This document shows positions 15,581-25,043 of a DNA stretch of 64,000 nt, one piece after another. The position numbers were made by a program, and so were the translations under genes. The DNA is from Nitrospira sp. (lineage in GTDB: Bacteria > Nitrospirota > Nitrospiria > Nitrospirales > Nitrospiraceae). The stretch spans positions 916,734 to 980,733 of the forward strand of contig CP092081.1 in NCBI GenBank assembly GCA_022226935.1, in the 5' to 3' direction. A model generated the notes under the pieces. The model saw only the letters and a list, made by a program, of their open reading frames with translations, searched no databases and was not told where the DNA came from. Each line of letters starts with the position of its first letter. Position 1 is the first letter of the stretch.

Positions 15581-17773
15581 TCAGACCAACAGCAGCCCCG
15601 CTTGCCGAATGTTGTGCCAAGCAGCGGTTTTGGCAAATCGATCGAATCCGCGTGTGCCGGTGCGGGGAAAGCGCTCCCGCGCCTCGGCGAACCGGGGATA
15701 GTCGCCGCCGGTCCTGTGCGATGAGGGAGCGGCATTCTGGAGTAGATTGAGGAGCCATTCGACCTGATCTGAGGAGACGCTGACGGAGAAGTCCTCCATG
15801 CGGGTCGGCAGGATGATCTTCGTGCGTAGGGTGCTCTCTGCCGCCACGACCGGACGTCCCCCGATCCAGACGCACCGCCGCTCGGCGGTCAGAGGTTCGG
15901 CGACGGCGTCGGCCAGCGCCCGTGTCAGCCAGGCTTTTGCCACGCGAGGCGGTTGCACGGCGTGTGGAAACCACTGTTGGACCGGCACGGTAAGTCCGGC
16001 TTGTTCGATGTAGTTGAGAATGGCCGTGCGGAGACCTTCGCCGAGCCAGAGCGGGCAGGTCGCGTTGGGATCGGCATGGCGGAGATCGTTTTGGGCAAAC
16101 CCACCGAAGGCTGGACCAAGGATGGTGATCCCTTCCGCGGCGGGATTGAGTCCCACGGGGCTGTGAGCGGTGACGGTGAAGCGATGCCAGAAGGCGGACT
16201 GCAATAAATTGTTCGCAAACAGTTGTCTTACACGCTCAAGCGAATCCACCGTGTCGGCGATGGTCTCACCCGGTAGTCCGTACATGAGGTAGGCATGGAC
16301 CAGAATGCCGGCATGGCGGAATGCCGCAGCGACTCTGGCCGTTTGGTCCACGGTGATCCCCTTTTTCATCTGCCTGAGTAAACGATCCGATGCCGCTTCG
16401 AGTCCGGCCGTGAGGGCAATGCAGCCGGATGCCGCCATGAGCCTGGCCAGATCCGGTGAAAACGCTTCCTCGAAGCGGATATTGCCCCACCAGGAAATGG
16501 TTTGATCCGTTTCCAGCAAGCGAAGCGCCAGCGCTTTCAAGGCGGCCGGCGGCGCGGCTTCGTCGACGAAATGGAATCCGCGCTGCCCGGTCTCGCGGAT
16601 AAGAGCGTCGATCTGCCTGATCAAGACGTCGGTGGGCGTCGTCTCATATCGCGCAATGTAGCTCAGCCCGACATCGCAGAAGGTGCATTGTTTCCAATAA
16701 CAGCCGTGCGCGACGGTCAGTTTGTTCCAATGGCCTTCCGACCAAAGCCGGTGCATCGGATTGAGGCTGTCGAGGATCGAGAGGTAACGGCCCAGTGGCA
16801 ACCCTTTGTAAGTCGGCGTGCCGAGCTCATGCATCGGCAGGTCCGGCTTGGTATTGCCGTTTCGAAAGAGCACCTCTCCTCCGGCCAGCACAAACGTGCG
16901 GCAAAGAGTAGCGTATGAGCGTCCCCCCGCCAGGAAGTCGAGCAGGCAAAGAAAGGGGCGTTCGCCGTCATCGAGGGTGACATAGTCCACGTACCGGAAC
17001 AGGCGCGGGTCTTTGAGACGCCGAAGTTCTGTGTTGACATAGCCGCCTCCGAGCACGACGGCAGTCTCGGGCCGCCGCGCCTTGATCGCCTGAGCAATGC
17101 GCAACGCGCCGAAGAGATTGCCGGGAAAGGGCACGGTGAGACCCACGACATCGGGCGAGCGGCGGTCGAGGAGGGGCGCGAGTCCTTCCAGGAGGAGTTC
17201 GTCCGTGAAACTGAGGGGTTGGGCCAAAGCCTTTTCAATTTCGTCGAAGGAGGAGGTCGTTTGCATGATCTGCTCAGCATAACGATTCAGGAGCAAGTGG
17301 GGCGCAATGGTTTCGTGGAGAAGGTCCGTCAGATCTTCGAGATACAGCGTCGCGCGGTGACGGGCGCAGTCGGTCGGGGACGTGGGAAAGGGGACGGAGC
17401 CCGGTCGCCCGTCGGCGGCGAAGCGGGGGCCTTAAAGAAGAAATCCCGGACGGGCGAGATGCGGAGCCATCATCGGATCCTTCCCCTGAAGGAAGGCGAT
17501 AACCGGTTCGATGGTCGCCAGGTAGCTGTCTTCGAGCGCCAGGAATTGCTGCACCTCTCCGCGCCAGGTTCTGCGGCTTGCCTTGATGCGGCAGAACGCC
17601 TCCTCAAGTCCGGTCCGCGAGAACAGACGCAGGATCATGTCGAGACCGAGATCGGCCTGCTCTGCTTCATAGCCGCGGGATCGCAGGAAGCCGGTGAGAT
17701 AGGCCGTCGCGGGATACGGCGTGTTTAATTGCGTGAGCGGGGGAATGATGAGGAGCACACGGGGCAGAGCCAT
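15581..17773 (-). pseudogene. B12-binding radical SAM protein, interrupted by an in-frame TAA
   Basis: Two frames in the same register make one 731-codon gene. The first (17773-17432, 113 residues) starts MALPRVLLIIPPLTQLNTPYPATAYL as in B12-binding radical SAM proteins. It stops at TAA (17432-17434), after which GPRFAAD and TLYLEDLTDLLHETIAPH continue in the same frame without a start, then the B12-like fold (PDVVGLTVPF, VVLGGGYVNTEL) and the radical SAM site CYWKQCTFC, which binds [4Fe-4S] and SAM. Later parts look sound (GLEAASDRLLRQMKKG, HAYLMYGLPGET). The codon was probably AAA or CAA. A TTG at 17296 could start a shorter 571-residue protein that still has the iron-sulphur site. The reaction is unknown. 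Confidence 0.8.
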
Positions 17774-17837
17774 GCTTGGGAGATACCATACTGCACCGCG
17801 CCGCTGCCAGTGATCAGACGAGGCAGTCCGCGGTGCG

Positions 17838-19178
17838 TTAGGCCGTGCGCACGGTGGATTGGATGAAATAACCGGTCCAGCGTTTCAACCGGAAGAAGTC
17901 CACGATCGGGCGGGGCAGTTCCTCACGAGGTACGGCACGCAGGATGGTGAGCGTCGGGTTTTCCAGAAGATCGATGGTGTGGGGTTCTTGGCCCGGACCG
18001 TGATGATAGATCAGCACCAGAGGCTTCATGCGATTCTTGAAGTTGATGTTCAGGACGAGGCCGAATGAACCGTCAGACAAGGACACGACGGTTCCCGGAG
18101 GATACACGCCCAATGTGTGGATCAAGGCCACCACGACTTCGGTCGAAAATAGCTGCTTTTCATGTTTGTACATGGTCGCCAGCGCCTCGGCCGGTGACAG
18201 CGCTTCTTCGGCGTAGAGGCTGTTGACCAGCGTGTCGTAGTGATCGACGGCGCTGACGATTCGCGTGGGAAATGAAATCTGGTCCCCTTTCAGCTTCTCG
18301 GGATATCCGGAACCATCCAGTCGTTCGTGGTGGCTTCGAATGACGTCCAGCACCTCTTCAGGAATGCCGGGAAATCCTCGCAGCATCTCCACGCCGAGAT
18401 AAGGATGGAGCTGGTACTTCACATGTTCCGTTTCGGACCGTCGCGCGCGAGTCTCTAAAATATGGCGAGGGATCCGCCGCTCTCCGATGTCGAGCAAGAG
18501 GCCCGCTAGGCCAATCATCTGTAACGCGTCCTGATCGATGTCAAATTGCTGGGCGACCATCATGGAGAGGGTCGCGACGTTCAGAGAATGGAGCACGCTT
18601 GCGTCTCCGATATCTTCGGGGTCGAAGGCGCTGGCCACGGTGCCGGCGGCCTGGGTATTGGTCAAGAGCGTGCTGATGCCGCCGATCATCGTTTCTGCGG
18701 AACGCATGCCTTCCTCAGATCCGCTGGTGAGCGCGTCCATCATCTGCGTACTGGTCCCGAGCATCTGGCGGTAGGTTTCCGAGGCCAATTCTACTGCCTG
18801 ATGATAGTCGCCATGGGTAGGAATTTCCTGCTCCGCAAAGGATGGGTCCACATCAGTAGCGGCCCCTTCCTGAGCAGCTCCCGTTTCCGGTTCCGCAACG
18901 TCGGTCGATGTCGGAGCGGTTTCGGCTGGGGTTCCCTCTGCATCCGGGTCCGGATCTGATTCTCGTGGATAAACCAGGACGGTGCTGAGACCAAGTCCCT
19001 TGATCGTGGCGATCTGGCTTGCAGAACTGAGTTTGAACGAGCGTCGCGGGAAGGGATGTCTGAACCAGCCGCAATTCAGATCAACGTACATTCCCACACG
19101 AAGGCGCTCCGGGCTGAGCACGAGCATGTCAGACTTGTCGAGCTTCTTGGAATCGTCGGAGGTTTTGGCTATGGCCAT
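17838..19178 (-). CDS. HD-GYP domain protein with a degenerate HD motif
   Basis: A 446-residue cytoplasmic protein. The N-terminus (LSPERLRVGMYVDLNCGWFRHPFPRRSF) is a DUF3391-type domain, residues 75-125 are an acidic Pro/Thr-rich linker, and residues 190-360 form an HD-GYP domain, which in the family cleaves cyclic di-GMP. HSLNVA (His197), LHPYLG, the HHERLDGSGYP signature and VDHYDT are present. The HD pair itself is replaced: LLLDIGE has Leu229 for His and Glu233 for the usual Lys. Catalysis may therefore be lost and the protein may bind rather than cut the nucleotide. The C-terminal part (GTVVSLSDGSFGLVL) is usual for the DUF3391 group. Confidence 0.9.
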   Translation of the reverse strand: MAIAKTSDDSKKLDKSDMLVLSPERLRVGMYVDLNCGWFRHPFPRRSFKLSSASQIATIKGLGLSTVLVYPRESDPDPDAEGTPAETAPTSTDVAEPETGAAQEGAATDVDPSFAEQEIPTHGDYHQAVELASETYRQMLGTSTQMMDALTSGSEEGMRSAETMIGGISTLLTNTQAAGTVASAFDPEDIGDASVLHSLNVATLSMMVAQQFDIDQDALQMIGLAGLLLDIGERRIPRHILETRARRSETEHVKYQLHPYLGVEMLRGFPGIPEEVLDVIRSHHERLDGSGYPEKLKGDQISFPTRIVSAVDHYDTLVNSLYAEEALSPAEALATMYKHEKQLFSTEVVVALIHTLGVYPPGTVVSLSDGSFGLVLNINFKNRMKPLVLIYHHGPGQEPHTIDLLENPTLTILRAVPREELPRPIVDFFRLKRWTGYFIQSTVRTA

Positions 19179-19423
19179 GATTGCTCAGAGACAGACAAAG
19201 GCTCAGTGTCGAATACGTATCTCAGGTTCTGGCCTGTATCGGTGGACGGCATAGGAAACTTGACGAATCGATAGGATATCCCTGTATCGCTGCCTGATTT
19301 TTTTGCGGGAGAGATGAAGATTGTCTTGAAATGTCGAGAAAGACGAGAGCTTTGAAATAGTGTGAAATAATATAAATATTATGTACTTATGGACAATACA
19401 TTGAGTTCATGTGGAGGTGTGGA

Positions 19424-20575
19424 TCAGGGGGCGATCTGTGTTTCGAGAAGCTGAATAAATTCCTGGCAGGCGGTTCGAATTCGAGTCGGATCGCGACGGA
19501 GGTCGCTGCCAAGGACAAAGACCACATCCGTTCCATACAGTGCGATCATTTCATGGATTCGTGATGCGTCCATCCTCCCGGCGGCGGTGGGGAACATTGG
19601 GAGACAGGAGCCGAGGTGGCCTTGGCAGGAGAGCGCAATGTGGCGACAATCTTCCTGCGAGATCGGGAAATCCAATCCGTAGGTGGGATAAATCGAGACA
19701 TCGGCGCCGGCCAATCGGGGAAAAAGACCGAAGAGCACTGCCGGCGCGATGCCGCCAGCCAGGTTGACGTAATGGCTGCCTTGAAAGTCCGGATGCGCGA
19801 TTAACGGGAGTGATGGGAATGGGAGGCGAGCCATTGAGCTGAGGGTGTCAAAGCCGATCAGTCCGGGACATAGAAGCAGCGCGCCTGCACCGGTATTCTG
19901 CGCGAGGGAAGCCCGGTCGAGGAGCGTGGGCCAGGGGCCGGACACGTGAGGGGCGTAGAGACAGCGTTTGCCGGTTTGTCGGGACGCCTTGGCAATGGCC
20001 TCGGCGCAGCGGGTCACACGCTCCGCGAATGGACAAAAGGGATGATCACCGAGACTTTGATCATCCTTAATGAGATCCGCTCCGCCGAGTGCAAATGCGT
20101 ACGCCAGTTCAGCGAGCGCCTGTGGAGACACGCCGAGTGGTTTCAGCACGGCGCAGACTAAGGGCCGCGCCCGGGCTTCAAGCAGCGCGCGAAGTCCCGG
20201 CGATCCGAAACGGGGGCCGGCCATCCTGGCGATAACCTCATCCGGGAGTGCGAGGTTTGCGAGCCGGACCCCGGATTTCAACCCCGCCATGCCGAAGCTC
20301 ATGTGCAGGAGAGTGCCCATGGTTCCATCGAGCAGTTCAACCGGAAATGTCAGGACCGCGCGATGGACTCCGTCGCCCAACTTGTCAACACCAACGACTT
20401 GGCCGAGCAGCTGATCACGGATCACGCCTGACGGAATCACATGGTCCGCGGCCTCCACGGTCTGGTCGATACAGAGGACGGCGGCCCGGCGGCGCGCTTC
20501 ATCTTTTGATCCGTGGATGTGATATTCCACGGAAAAGCGTTGGCCGGAAAAATGAAGGTGGTGATCAGACGGCAT
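19424..20575 (-). CDS. RuBisCO-like protein (form IV)
   Basis: A 383-residue homologue of the RuBisCO large subunit. The N-terminal domain (residues 1-120) leads into the TIM barrel at CAVLKPLGVSP, which matches the KPKLGLSP strand; the lysine that becomes carbamylated is kept in GGADLIKDDQ, but the following Glu is Gln. Several carboxylase residues are absent: the second Lys of KPK is missing, loop 6 lacks its Gly-Lys pair, and the SGG phosphate site reads TAAG. It should therefore not fix CO2; related proteins act as enolases or isomerases in sulphur or sugar metabolism, and which applies here is unknown. ATG 20575 has AAGGAG eight bases upstream. A divergent cyclase gene starts 100 bases away. 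Confidence 0.9.
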   Translation of the reverse strand: MPSDHHLHFSGQRFSVEYHIHGSKDEARRRAAVLCIDQTVEAADHVIPSGVIRDQLLGQVVGVDKLGDGVHRAVLTFPVELLDGTMGTLLHMSFGMAGLKSGVRLANLALPDEVIARMAGPRFGSPGLRALLEARARPLVCAVLKPLGVSPQALAELAYAFALGGADLIKDDQSLGDHPFCPFAERVTRCAEAIAKASRQTGKRCLYAPHVSGPWPTLLDRASLAQNTGAGALLLCPGLIGFDTLSSMARLPFPSLPLIAHPDFQGSHYVNLAGGIAPAVLFGLFPRLAGADVSIYPTYGLDFPISQEDCRHIALSCQGHLGSCLPMFPTAAGRMDASRIHEMIALYGTDVVFVLGSDLRRDPTRIRTACQEFIQLLETQIAP

Positions 20576-20675
20576 ACCGGCTCCTTGCCCGTTGCACTAC
20601 CGTGACGTGGGAGGGTACCGTATTCGCGGCCCGCAGGGAAGCGTCGGCACCCAGTCACTCCGGGTACGAGGAATC

Positions 20676-21503
20676 ATGGCTCCAAAATCACAACATCTTC
20701 ATCGGATCAGGTTGTCGGCTCTGACCGTCTATGTGGCGATGCAGGTGTCGAGCGTCTGCTGTTCTTGCGCCGCCGAGGCGGGACCACGAATGCTTGACCT
20801 GACCTATCCATTTGATGACCAGACGCAAGTCTGGCCCAACAATCCTTCGTTTCATCGCGACTCCACCCAACGGGGCGGCACGGCCACCGAAGCCTGGTAT
20901 GCCACCGGACAGGTGGCACTGTCGGAGCATGCAGGCACACACATGGACGCCCCGATCCATTTTGCGCAGGGCCAAGCGGGGATCGACGGCATTCCGGTTG
21001 AGCAGTTGATGGGACCTGCGGTGGTCATTGATGTGCGCGCCGCGGCGGCCGATGACCGCGACTATCGTCTGTCCATTAGCGACATCCATCGGTGGGAGGC
21101 CAACCACGGCGCCATCCCGCCGGGCGCCATCGTCATGATGCTCACCGGCTGGGGCGCCTATTGGAACGATCGCGAGCGATATTTCGGCAGCGCAACGCCG
21201 GAGAACCCGACCACGCTGCATTTTCCCGGGTTCTCGAAGGAAGTTGCGGAGCTTCTCGTAAGCGAGCGGCGCATTTCCGGAATCGGCATTGATACGCCCA
21301 GTATCGATTACGGGCCGTCTCAGGATTTTGTCGTGCATCGGATCGTCAATGCCGCGGGCCTCTACGGGCTGGAGAATGTGGCCGGTCTTGCGGAGGTTCC
21401 CGCGTCGGGCGCCACGCTGCTGGCACTGCCGATGAAAATCGCGGGAGGCACAGGCGCGCCGGTTCGCATCATTGCTCTCCTTCCGTCGCGGGACGGCAGA
21501 TGA
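20676..21503 (+). CDS. Exported cyclase-family hydrolase (kynurenine formamidase fold)
   Basis: A 275-residue protein from ATG 20676, with GAGGA before it. A signal peptide covers residues 1-35 (ALTVYVAMQVSSVCCSCAAEA). The metal site of the family is present: HAGTHMDAPIHF, in which two His and one Asp bind zinc or manganese, and DTPSIDYG later on. Relatives hydrolyse N-formylkynurenine, isatin or other cyclic amides. The exported location is less common in this family. The next gene overlaps it by four bases (ATGA), so the two are coupled. The substrate is unknown. Confidence 0.88.
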   Translation: MAPKSQHLHRIRLSALTVYVAMQVSSVCCSCAAEAGPRMLDLTYPFDDQTQVWPNNPSFHRDSTQRGGTATEAWYATGQVALSEHAGTHMDAPIHFAQGQAGIDGIPVEQLMGPAVVIDVRAAAADDRDYRLSISDIHRWEANHGAIPPGAIVMMLTGWGAYWNDRERYFGSATPENPTTLHFPGFSKEVAELLVSERRISGIGIDTPSIDYGPSQDFVVHRIVNAAGLYGLENVAGLAEVPASGATLLALPMKIAGGTGAPVRIIALLPSRDGR

Positions 21504-22090
21504 CGAATGATCGGAAGCCCTGTCGCTTGTACAGCGACTTCAACTGCCCGTTCTGTTATGCGATGCATGAACGGCTGCATGCGCTTGGTGTCATGGCGCA
21601 GATCTCCTGGTGTGGGGTGCAGCACGCTCCGCATTTGCCTCAGCCCATGGCAAGCTGGGCCGGGCATTTACAGGCGGAATTGAAGCAAGAGGTGGAGATG
21701 GTCCGTCGGCTCGCGCCTGAGCTATCGATCTCACTGCCGGCGGGAAAGCCGAATACCAGATTGGCCATCACTGCGTCGGCCAGAGCTCTGCGCATGGATT
21801 CTGCGCGCGCCGGCGCGTTCATCCGTTCGTTGTACCGGTTGTTCTGGATGCACGGCTCGGATCTCTCCGATGAACGCCTGTTGCGGCTGGAAGCGGAACG
21901 CCATGGGTTTGGAGGAACAGAGCTGCTCGGTTCGGCCGCGCCCCCGGTAGGTCCGGTGCTCCGCGAATGGAGAGATCGGTGGGAAGAGACGGACCATCAA
22001 GGCGTGCCGCTGCTGCAACGGGCGGATCAACAGGTACTGGTCGGTCTCGTTCCCTCGGCCGCGCTCACGCACTTTCTCGCCGGCCTCTAA
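21500..22090 (+). CDS. DsbA/FrnE-like thioredoxin-fold protein
   Basis: A 196-residue protein of the DsbA-like thioredoxin superfamily. The CPFC redox motif is at residues 16-19 (SDFNCPFCYAMHERL), followed by the helical insertion and a cis-proline-type strand near GVPLLQRADQQVLVG. It has no signal peptide, so it probably acts in the cytoplasm like FrnE or 2-hydroxychromene-2-carboxylate isomerase relatives. It is translationally coupled to the cyclase gene, which suggests a joint pathway. A third Cys lies near residue 8. Confidence 0.82.
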   Translation: MTNDRKPCRLYSDFNCPFCYAMHERLHALGVMAQISWCGVQHAPHLPQPMASWAGHLQAELKQEVEMVRRLAPELSISLPAGKPNTRLAITASARALRMDSARAGAFIRSLYRLFWMHGSDLSDERLLRLEAERHGFGGTELLGSAAPPVGPVLREWRDRWEETDHQGVPLLQRADQQVLVGLVPSAALTHFLAGL

Positions 22091-22273
22091 CGGGCTGATC
22101 CATACGTAGAAAGACTTGCCCACGCGAAAGCCTCTCGCCCTATGCCGCTCGTGGCGGCCTTCCGTCCCGCGAAAACTTGCGATTCAGTTTGTCCTACAGG
22201 CCTCTCGTGATATGAGTGGCCCATAGCGGGTCTTCTGGCCCTGTCGCGCGTTATCCACTCACAGGAGTCAAGC

Positions 22274-23023
22274 ATGAAATCAGCGTGGTCCTTTCTGGCC
22301 TTCGTTCTGTTCACCGTGATGTTGGTGCCGGCCTACTCCGATCCGTCGCTGGCAGCGGATTCTGCCTCAAGCGCCGCGAAGTCTCCGGCGGCATCGGGTG
22401 AGGTGGAACAAGCAGCCGCAAAGACAGAAGTCTACATCGGCTTCTATATGCAGGGAAGCCGCCCCTTGAATCGCGCGTTCCGTTTCCAGGAAGACCCGTT
22501 CACGAATACGGATGTTCAAGGCGGCTTGGGCGGTGGATTGAAAGTCGGGTTCTTCCCGGCCTTCGCCGGACGCTATATAGGGCTGGAAGCCGAAGTGTCT
22601 GGGCTCGACGGGAAAGTAAATGCGCCATCGGCGACCAGCGGCGGCGTGACGAGATCGGCGAATTTTCGTCTGCAATCGATCAATGCCATGGCGAATCTGC
22701 TGTTACGGTACCCGGGCGAGACGATTCAACCCTATGTCGGAATCGGGGCAGGGTTATCAGGAGGATTTGCCCGGGACTTGAATCTCCAGCACAGCACGAT
22801 CGGCGTGGTGCGTGAAAACGCGGCCGACGGGGCATTCGCCTATCAGTTGATAGGCGGAGTCCGGGCCAATGTCACCGACCGTATCTTTCTGTTTACGGAG
22901 TACAAATATCTTGTGGCGAACTATCAATGGGAGAGCGAATTCGCCGACGGTTCCCATGGCCCCTCCTTTACGCTGAACTATCGCGCGCATATCCTCGCGG
23001 GCGGTCTTGGTGTCACCTTTTAA
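22274..23023 (+). CDS. Outer-membrane beta-barrel protein
   Basis: A 249-residue protein with a signal peptide (residues 1-29, cleavage near SLAADS), a short Ala/Ser-rich linker and then about eight amphipathic strands: TEVYIGFYMQG, GGGLKVGFFP, IGLEAEVSG, FRLQSINAMANLLLRYP, IQPYVGIGAGLSGG, YQLIGGVRANVTDRIFLFTEYKYL and HILAGGLGVTF, ending in Phe as barrel proteins do. It resembles the small OmpA/OmpW type of barrel. CAGGAGTC precedes ATG 22274. The role is unknown. Confidence 0.82.
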   Translation: MKSAWSFLAFVLFTVMLVPAYSDPSLAADSASSAAKSPAASGEVEQAAAKTEVYIGFYMQGSRPLNRAFRFQEDPFTNTDVQGGLGGGLKVGFFPAFAGRYIGLEAEVSGLDGKVNAPSATSGGVTRSANFRLQSINAMANLLLRYPGETIQPYVGIGAGLSGGFARDLNLQHSTIGVVRENAADGAFAYQLIGGVRANVTDRIFLFTEYKYLVANYQWESEFADGSHGPSFTLNYRAHILAGGLGVTF

Positions 23024-23168
23024 CCGGCTGCCGCACCTTGCCGCCACCGGCTGTTCGTGTCGCGCGTGAGAGCCGGCCGGCGGTTCCTCCATGCTTGCAG
23101 GTCGCTATCACAGAGGCATAAGATGAGGCATCGCATCCAGGTACATCCCGTAGCATGGAGGAAACGCG

Positions 23169-24452
23169 GTGTTCTGGGACCAGCGGCATTCGACGCAGAA
23201 ACCAGACCGGCGCTGTTCGTTTTGCGGCAAACCTCAAGATGCCGGTCGGACGCTCGTCACTAATTCGGAGCCGTTCGCTTGCAGCTCTTGCCGGAACCCG
23301 GCAGCAGTCTCCATCTGCGAAGAATGTATTCAGCGCTGCTCCCTGTCCCTCGCCAAAAACAAACCGCATAGTCCTCAGGCCTCAACCTTCCCCCTTCCCC
23401 TGGTCATCCCCAAGCCTACGGATATTAAAGCCCAGCTCGATGAATATGTGATCGGGCAGGATCGTGCGAAGAAGGTCCTCTCCGTCGCCGTGCACAATCA
23501 TTACAAACGGATTGTGAATCGGGAACGGCTCAAACACGTCGATCTCGAAAAGGGCAACATCCTCATGATCGGCTCGACCGGCACGGGCAAGACGCTGCTG
23601 TCCCAGACGCTGGCCCGTATCCTCCATGTGCCCTTTACCATTGCCGACGCGACGGCGCTGACCGAGGCGGGGTATGTGGGGGAGGACGTCGAGAATGTCG
23701 TCCTCAAGCTGCTTCAAAATTGCGATTACGACGTCGCCCGCGCCGAAACCGGCATCATCTATATCGATGAGATCGACAAGATCAGCCGCAAGTCCGAGAA
23801 TCCCTCGCTGACGAGGGATGTGTCAGGCGAAGGCGTGCAGCAGGCGCTCTTGAAGTTGGTCGAAGGGACGGTGTGCAATGTGCCGCCCAAGGGCGGACGC
23901 AAACATCCGGAACAGGATTACATTCGCGTAGATACGACGAACATTTTATTTATTGCCGGCGGAGCGTTCGTCGGGTTGGATGCCATGATCGCTCAACGCA
24001 CCATGCCCAAACGGTTGGGGTTCGGCGCGATCACTCCTCACGGCGAGCTCGACGGCCACAGCGAAGTGCTGCGGTGCGTGCAATCCGAAGACCTGCTGAA
24101 ATTCGGGCTCATTCCAGAGTTTGTCGGCCGATTCCCGGTCCTGACGACCCTGGCAGACCTCGACGTGCCGGCGCTCATTCGTGTTCTGAGCGAACCGAGG
24201 AACGCGCTGGTGAAACAATATCAGGCCTTGTTTGAGATCGAAGGCATCGACCTCCAGTTTACCGATGCCGCCATCAAAGCCGTGGCTCGCCGGGCCGCGG
24301 TGATGAAAACCGGCGCGCGAGCGCTTCGCACGATTCTCGAAGAGGTGATGCTGGATCTGATGTACGACGTGCCGGCATTGAGCGGCGTCAAGTCTGTCGT
24401 GATCACCGAAGAGGTCATTGCGGGCATCGGACAGCCTAAGATTCTGGCCTGA
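23169..24452 (+). CDS. clpX: ClpX-type AAA+ unfoldase with an expanded zinc finger
   Basis: A 427-residue ClpX homologue that starts at GTG 23169 behind GGAGG. The core is intact: Walker A GSTGTGKT (135-142), pore loop GYVGED, Walker B IIYIDEID, the RKH loop in GGRKHPEQD, and the IGF-type loop RLGFGA that docks ClpP. The N-terminal zinc domain is unusual: cysteines at 16 and 19, an added CSSC at 38 and 41, then CEEC at 50-53 and Cys57, where normal ClpX has only four. No clpP or trigger factor gene is beside it, which differs from the standard tig-clpP-clpX order. It may be a second ClpX with its own adaptors. It should unfold tagged proteins for ClpP. Confidence 0.92.
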   Translation: MFWDQRHSTQKPDRRCSFCGKPQDAGRTLVTNSEPFACSSCRNPAAVSICEECIQRCSLSLAKNKPHSPQASTFPLPLVIPKPTDIKAQLDEYVIGQDRAKKVLSVAVHNHYKRIVNRERLKHVDLEKGNILMIGSTGTGKTLLSQTLARILHVPFTIADATALTEAGYVGEDVENVVLKLLQNCDYDVARAETGIIYIDEIDKISRKSENPSLTRDVSGEGVQQALLKLVEGTVCNVPPKGGRKHPEQDYIRVDTTNILFIAGGAFVGLDAMIAQRTMPKRLGFGAITPHGELDGHSEVLRCVQSEDLLKFGLIPEFVGRFPVLTTLADLDVPALIRVLSEPRNALVKQYQALFEIEGIDLQFTDAAIKAVARRAAVMKTGARALRTILEEVMLDLMYDVPALSGVKSVVITEEVIAGIGQPKILA

Positions 24453-24577
24453 CCATCACCACATCCAACAATCGATGGTTGATTGTCCGTCAATCCGCCG
24501 GCAAACCAGTCCCCCAGCGCCGCTCCCCCCACTAGGCGCGGCGCACTACGTATCTACTGCACCGACAGAATTCGGGC

Positions 24578-24748
24578 TCAGGCTGCGTGCCTCACGCGCG
24601 CTTCGCCTGAGACCGTTTCGAACGAGTGACCGCTGCCAGGCGCCGAGGTGATTCGTCGTTTCTCAGACTCGCTCTCGCCCGCCATGGACCAGGCAATCAA
24701 CCATACCAGCGCGATCATTGTTCCGGCACCGATGATCTCGACCTCCAT
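24578..24748 (-). CDS. Small single-span membrane protein (56 aa)
   Basis: From ATG 24748, preceded by CGGAGG at good distance, the frame encodes 56 residues: MEVEIIGAGTMIALVWLIAWSMAGE forms one transmembrane helix, followed by a polar Ser/Arg-rich tail. The frame can be extended upstream, but that part looks non-coding. The next small membrane protein lies 115 bases upstream on the same strand. No function was recognised. Confidence 0.6.
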   Translation of the reverse strand: MEVEIIGAGTMIALVWLIAWSMAGESESEKRRITSAPGSGHSFETVSGEARVRHAA

Positions 24749-24863
24749 GTGGCACCTCCGTTGATGAACAACAGATTGTTGGTCGGGACGCCAATGGAGC
24801 CATCTGTACGACGCACCATCTCTGGCGTCACTCATCCATGAGGCTATCAGACTCGCGGCGGCC

Positions 24864-25043
24864 TCACGCTGCTCGACGCGAGCCGGGCGACGCGGAGCCG
24901 ACCGTCTGATTCGGCTCACCGAGCCCATCTGCTGGCGCGTCGGACGAGCCGCCCTGTACGCCATACAGAATGTCTATGCAGACGAATAGAATTCCTACCA
25001 TCGCCAAGAGACCGGTCACGATTCCCCAATAGACTCCTGACAT
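24864..25043 (-). CDS. Small single-span membrane protein (59 aa)
   Basis: From ATG 25043 the frame encodes 59 residues. The first 30 make one transmembrane helix (GIVTGLLAMVGILFVCIDIL), followed by a polar Gly/Ser/Ala tail. GGGAG lies about 11 nt upstream. It probably forms a two-gene unit with the 56-residue protein; both share the plan of a short helix plus a loose cytoplasmic or periplasmic tail. It resembles accessory subunits of respiratory complexes in size only. Confidence 0.55.
   Translation of the reverse strand: MSGVYWGIVTGLLAMVGILFVCIDILYGVQGGSSDAPADGLGEPNQTVGSASPGSRRAA

Noticed and set aside
17432-17434. TAA as a recoded sense codon in the radical SAM gene
   Set aside because: TAA is not known to be recoded in this group, and other genes in the window use it as a normal stop.
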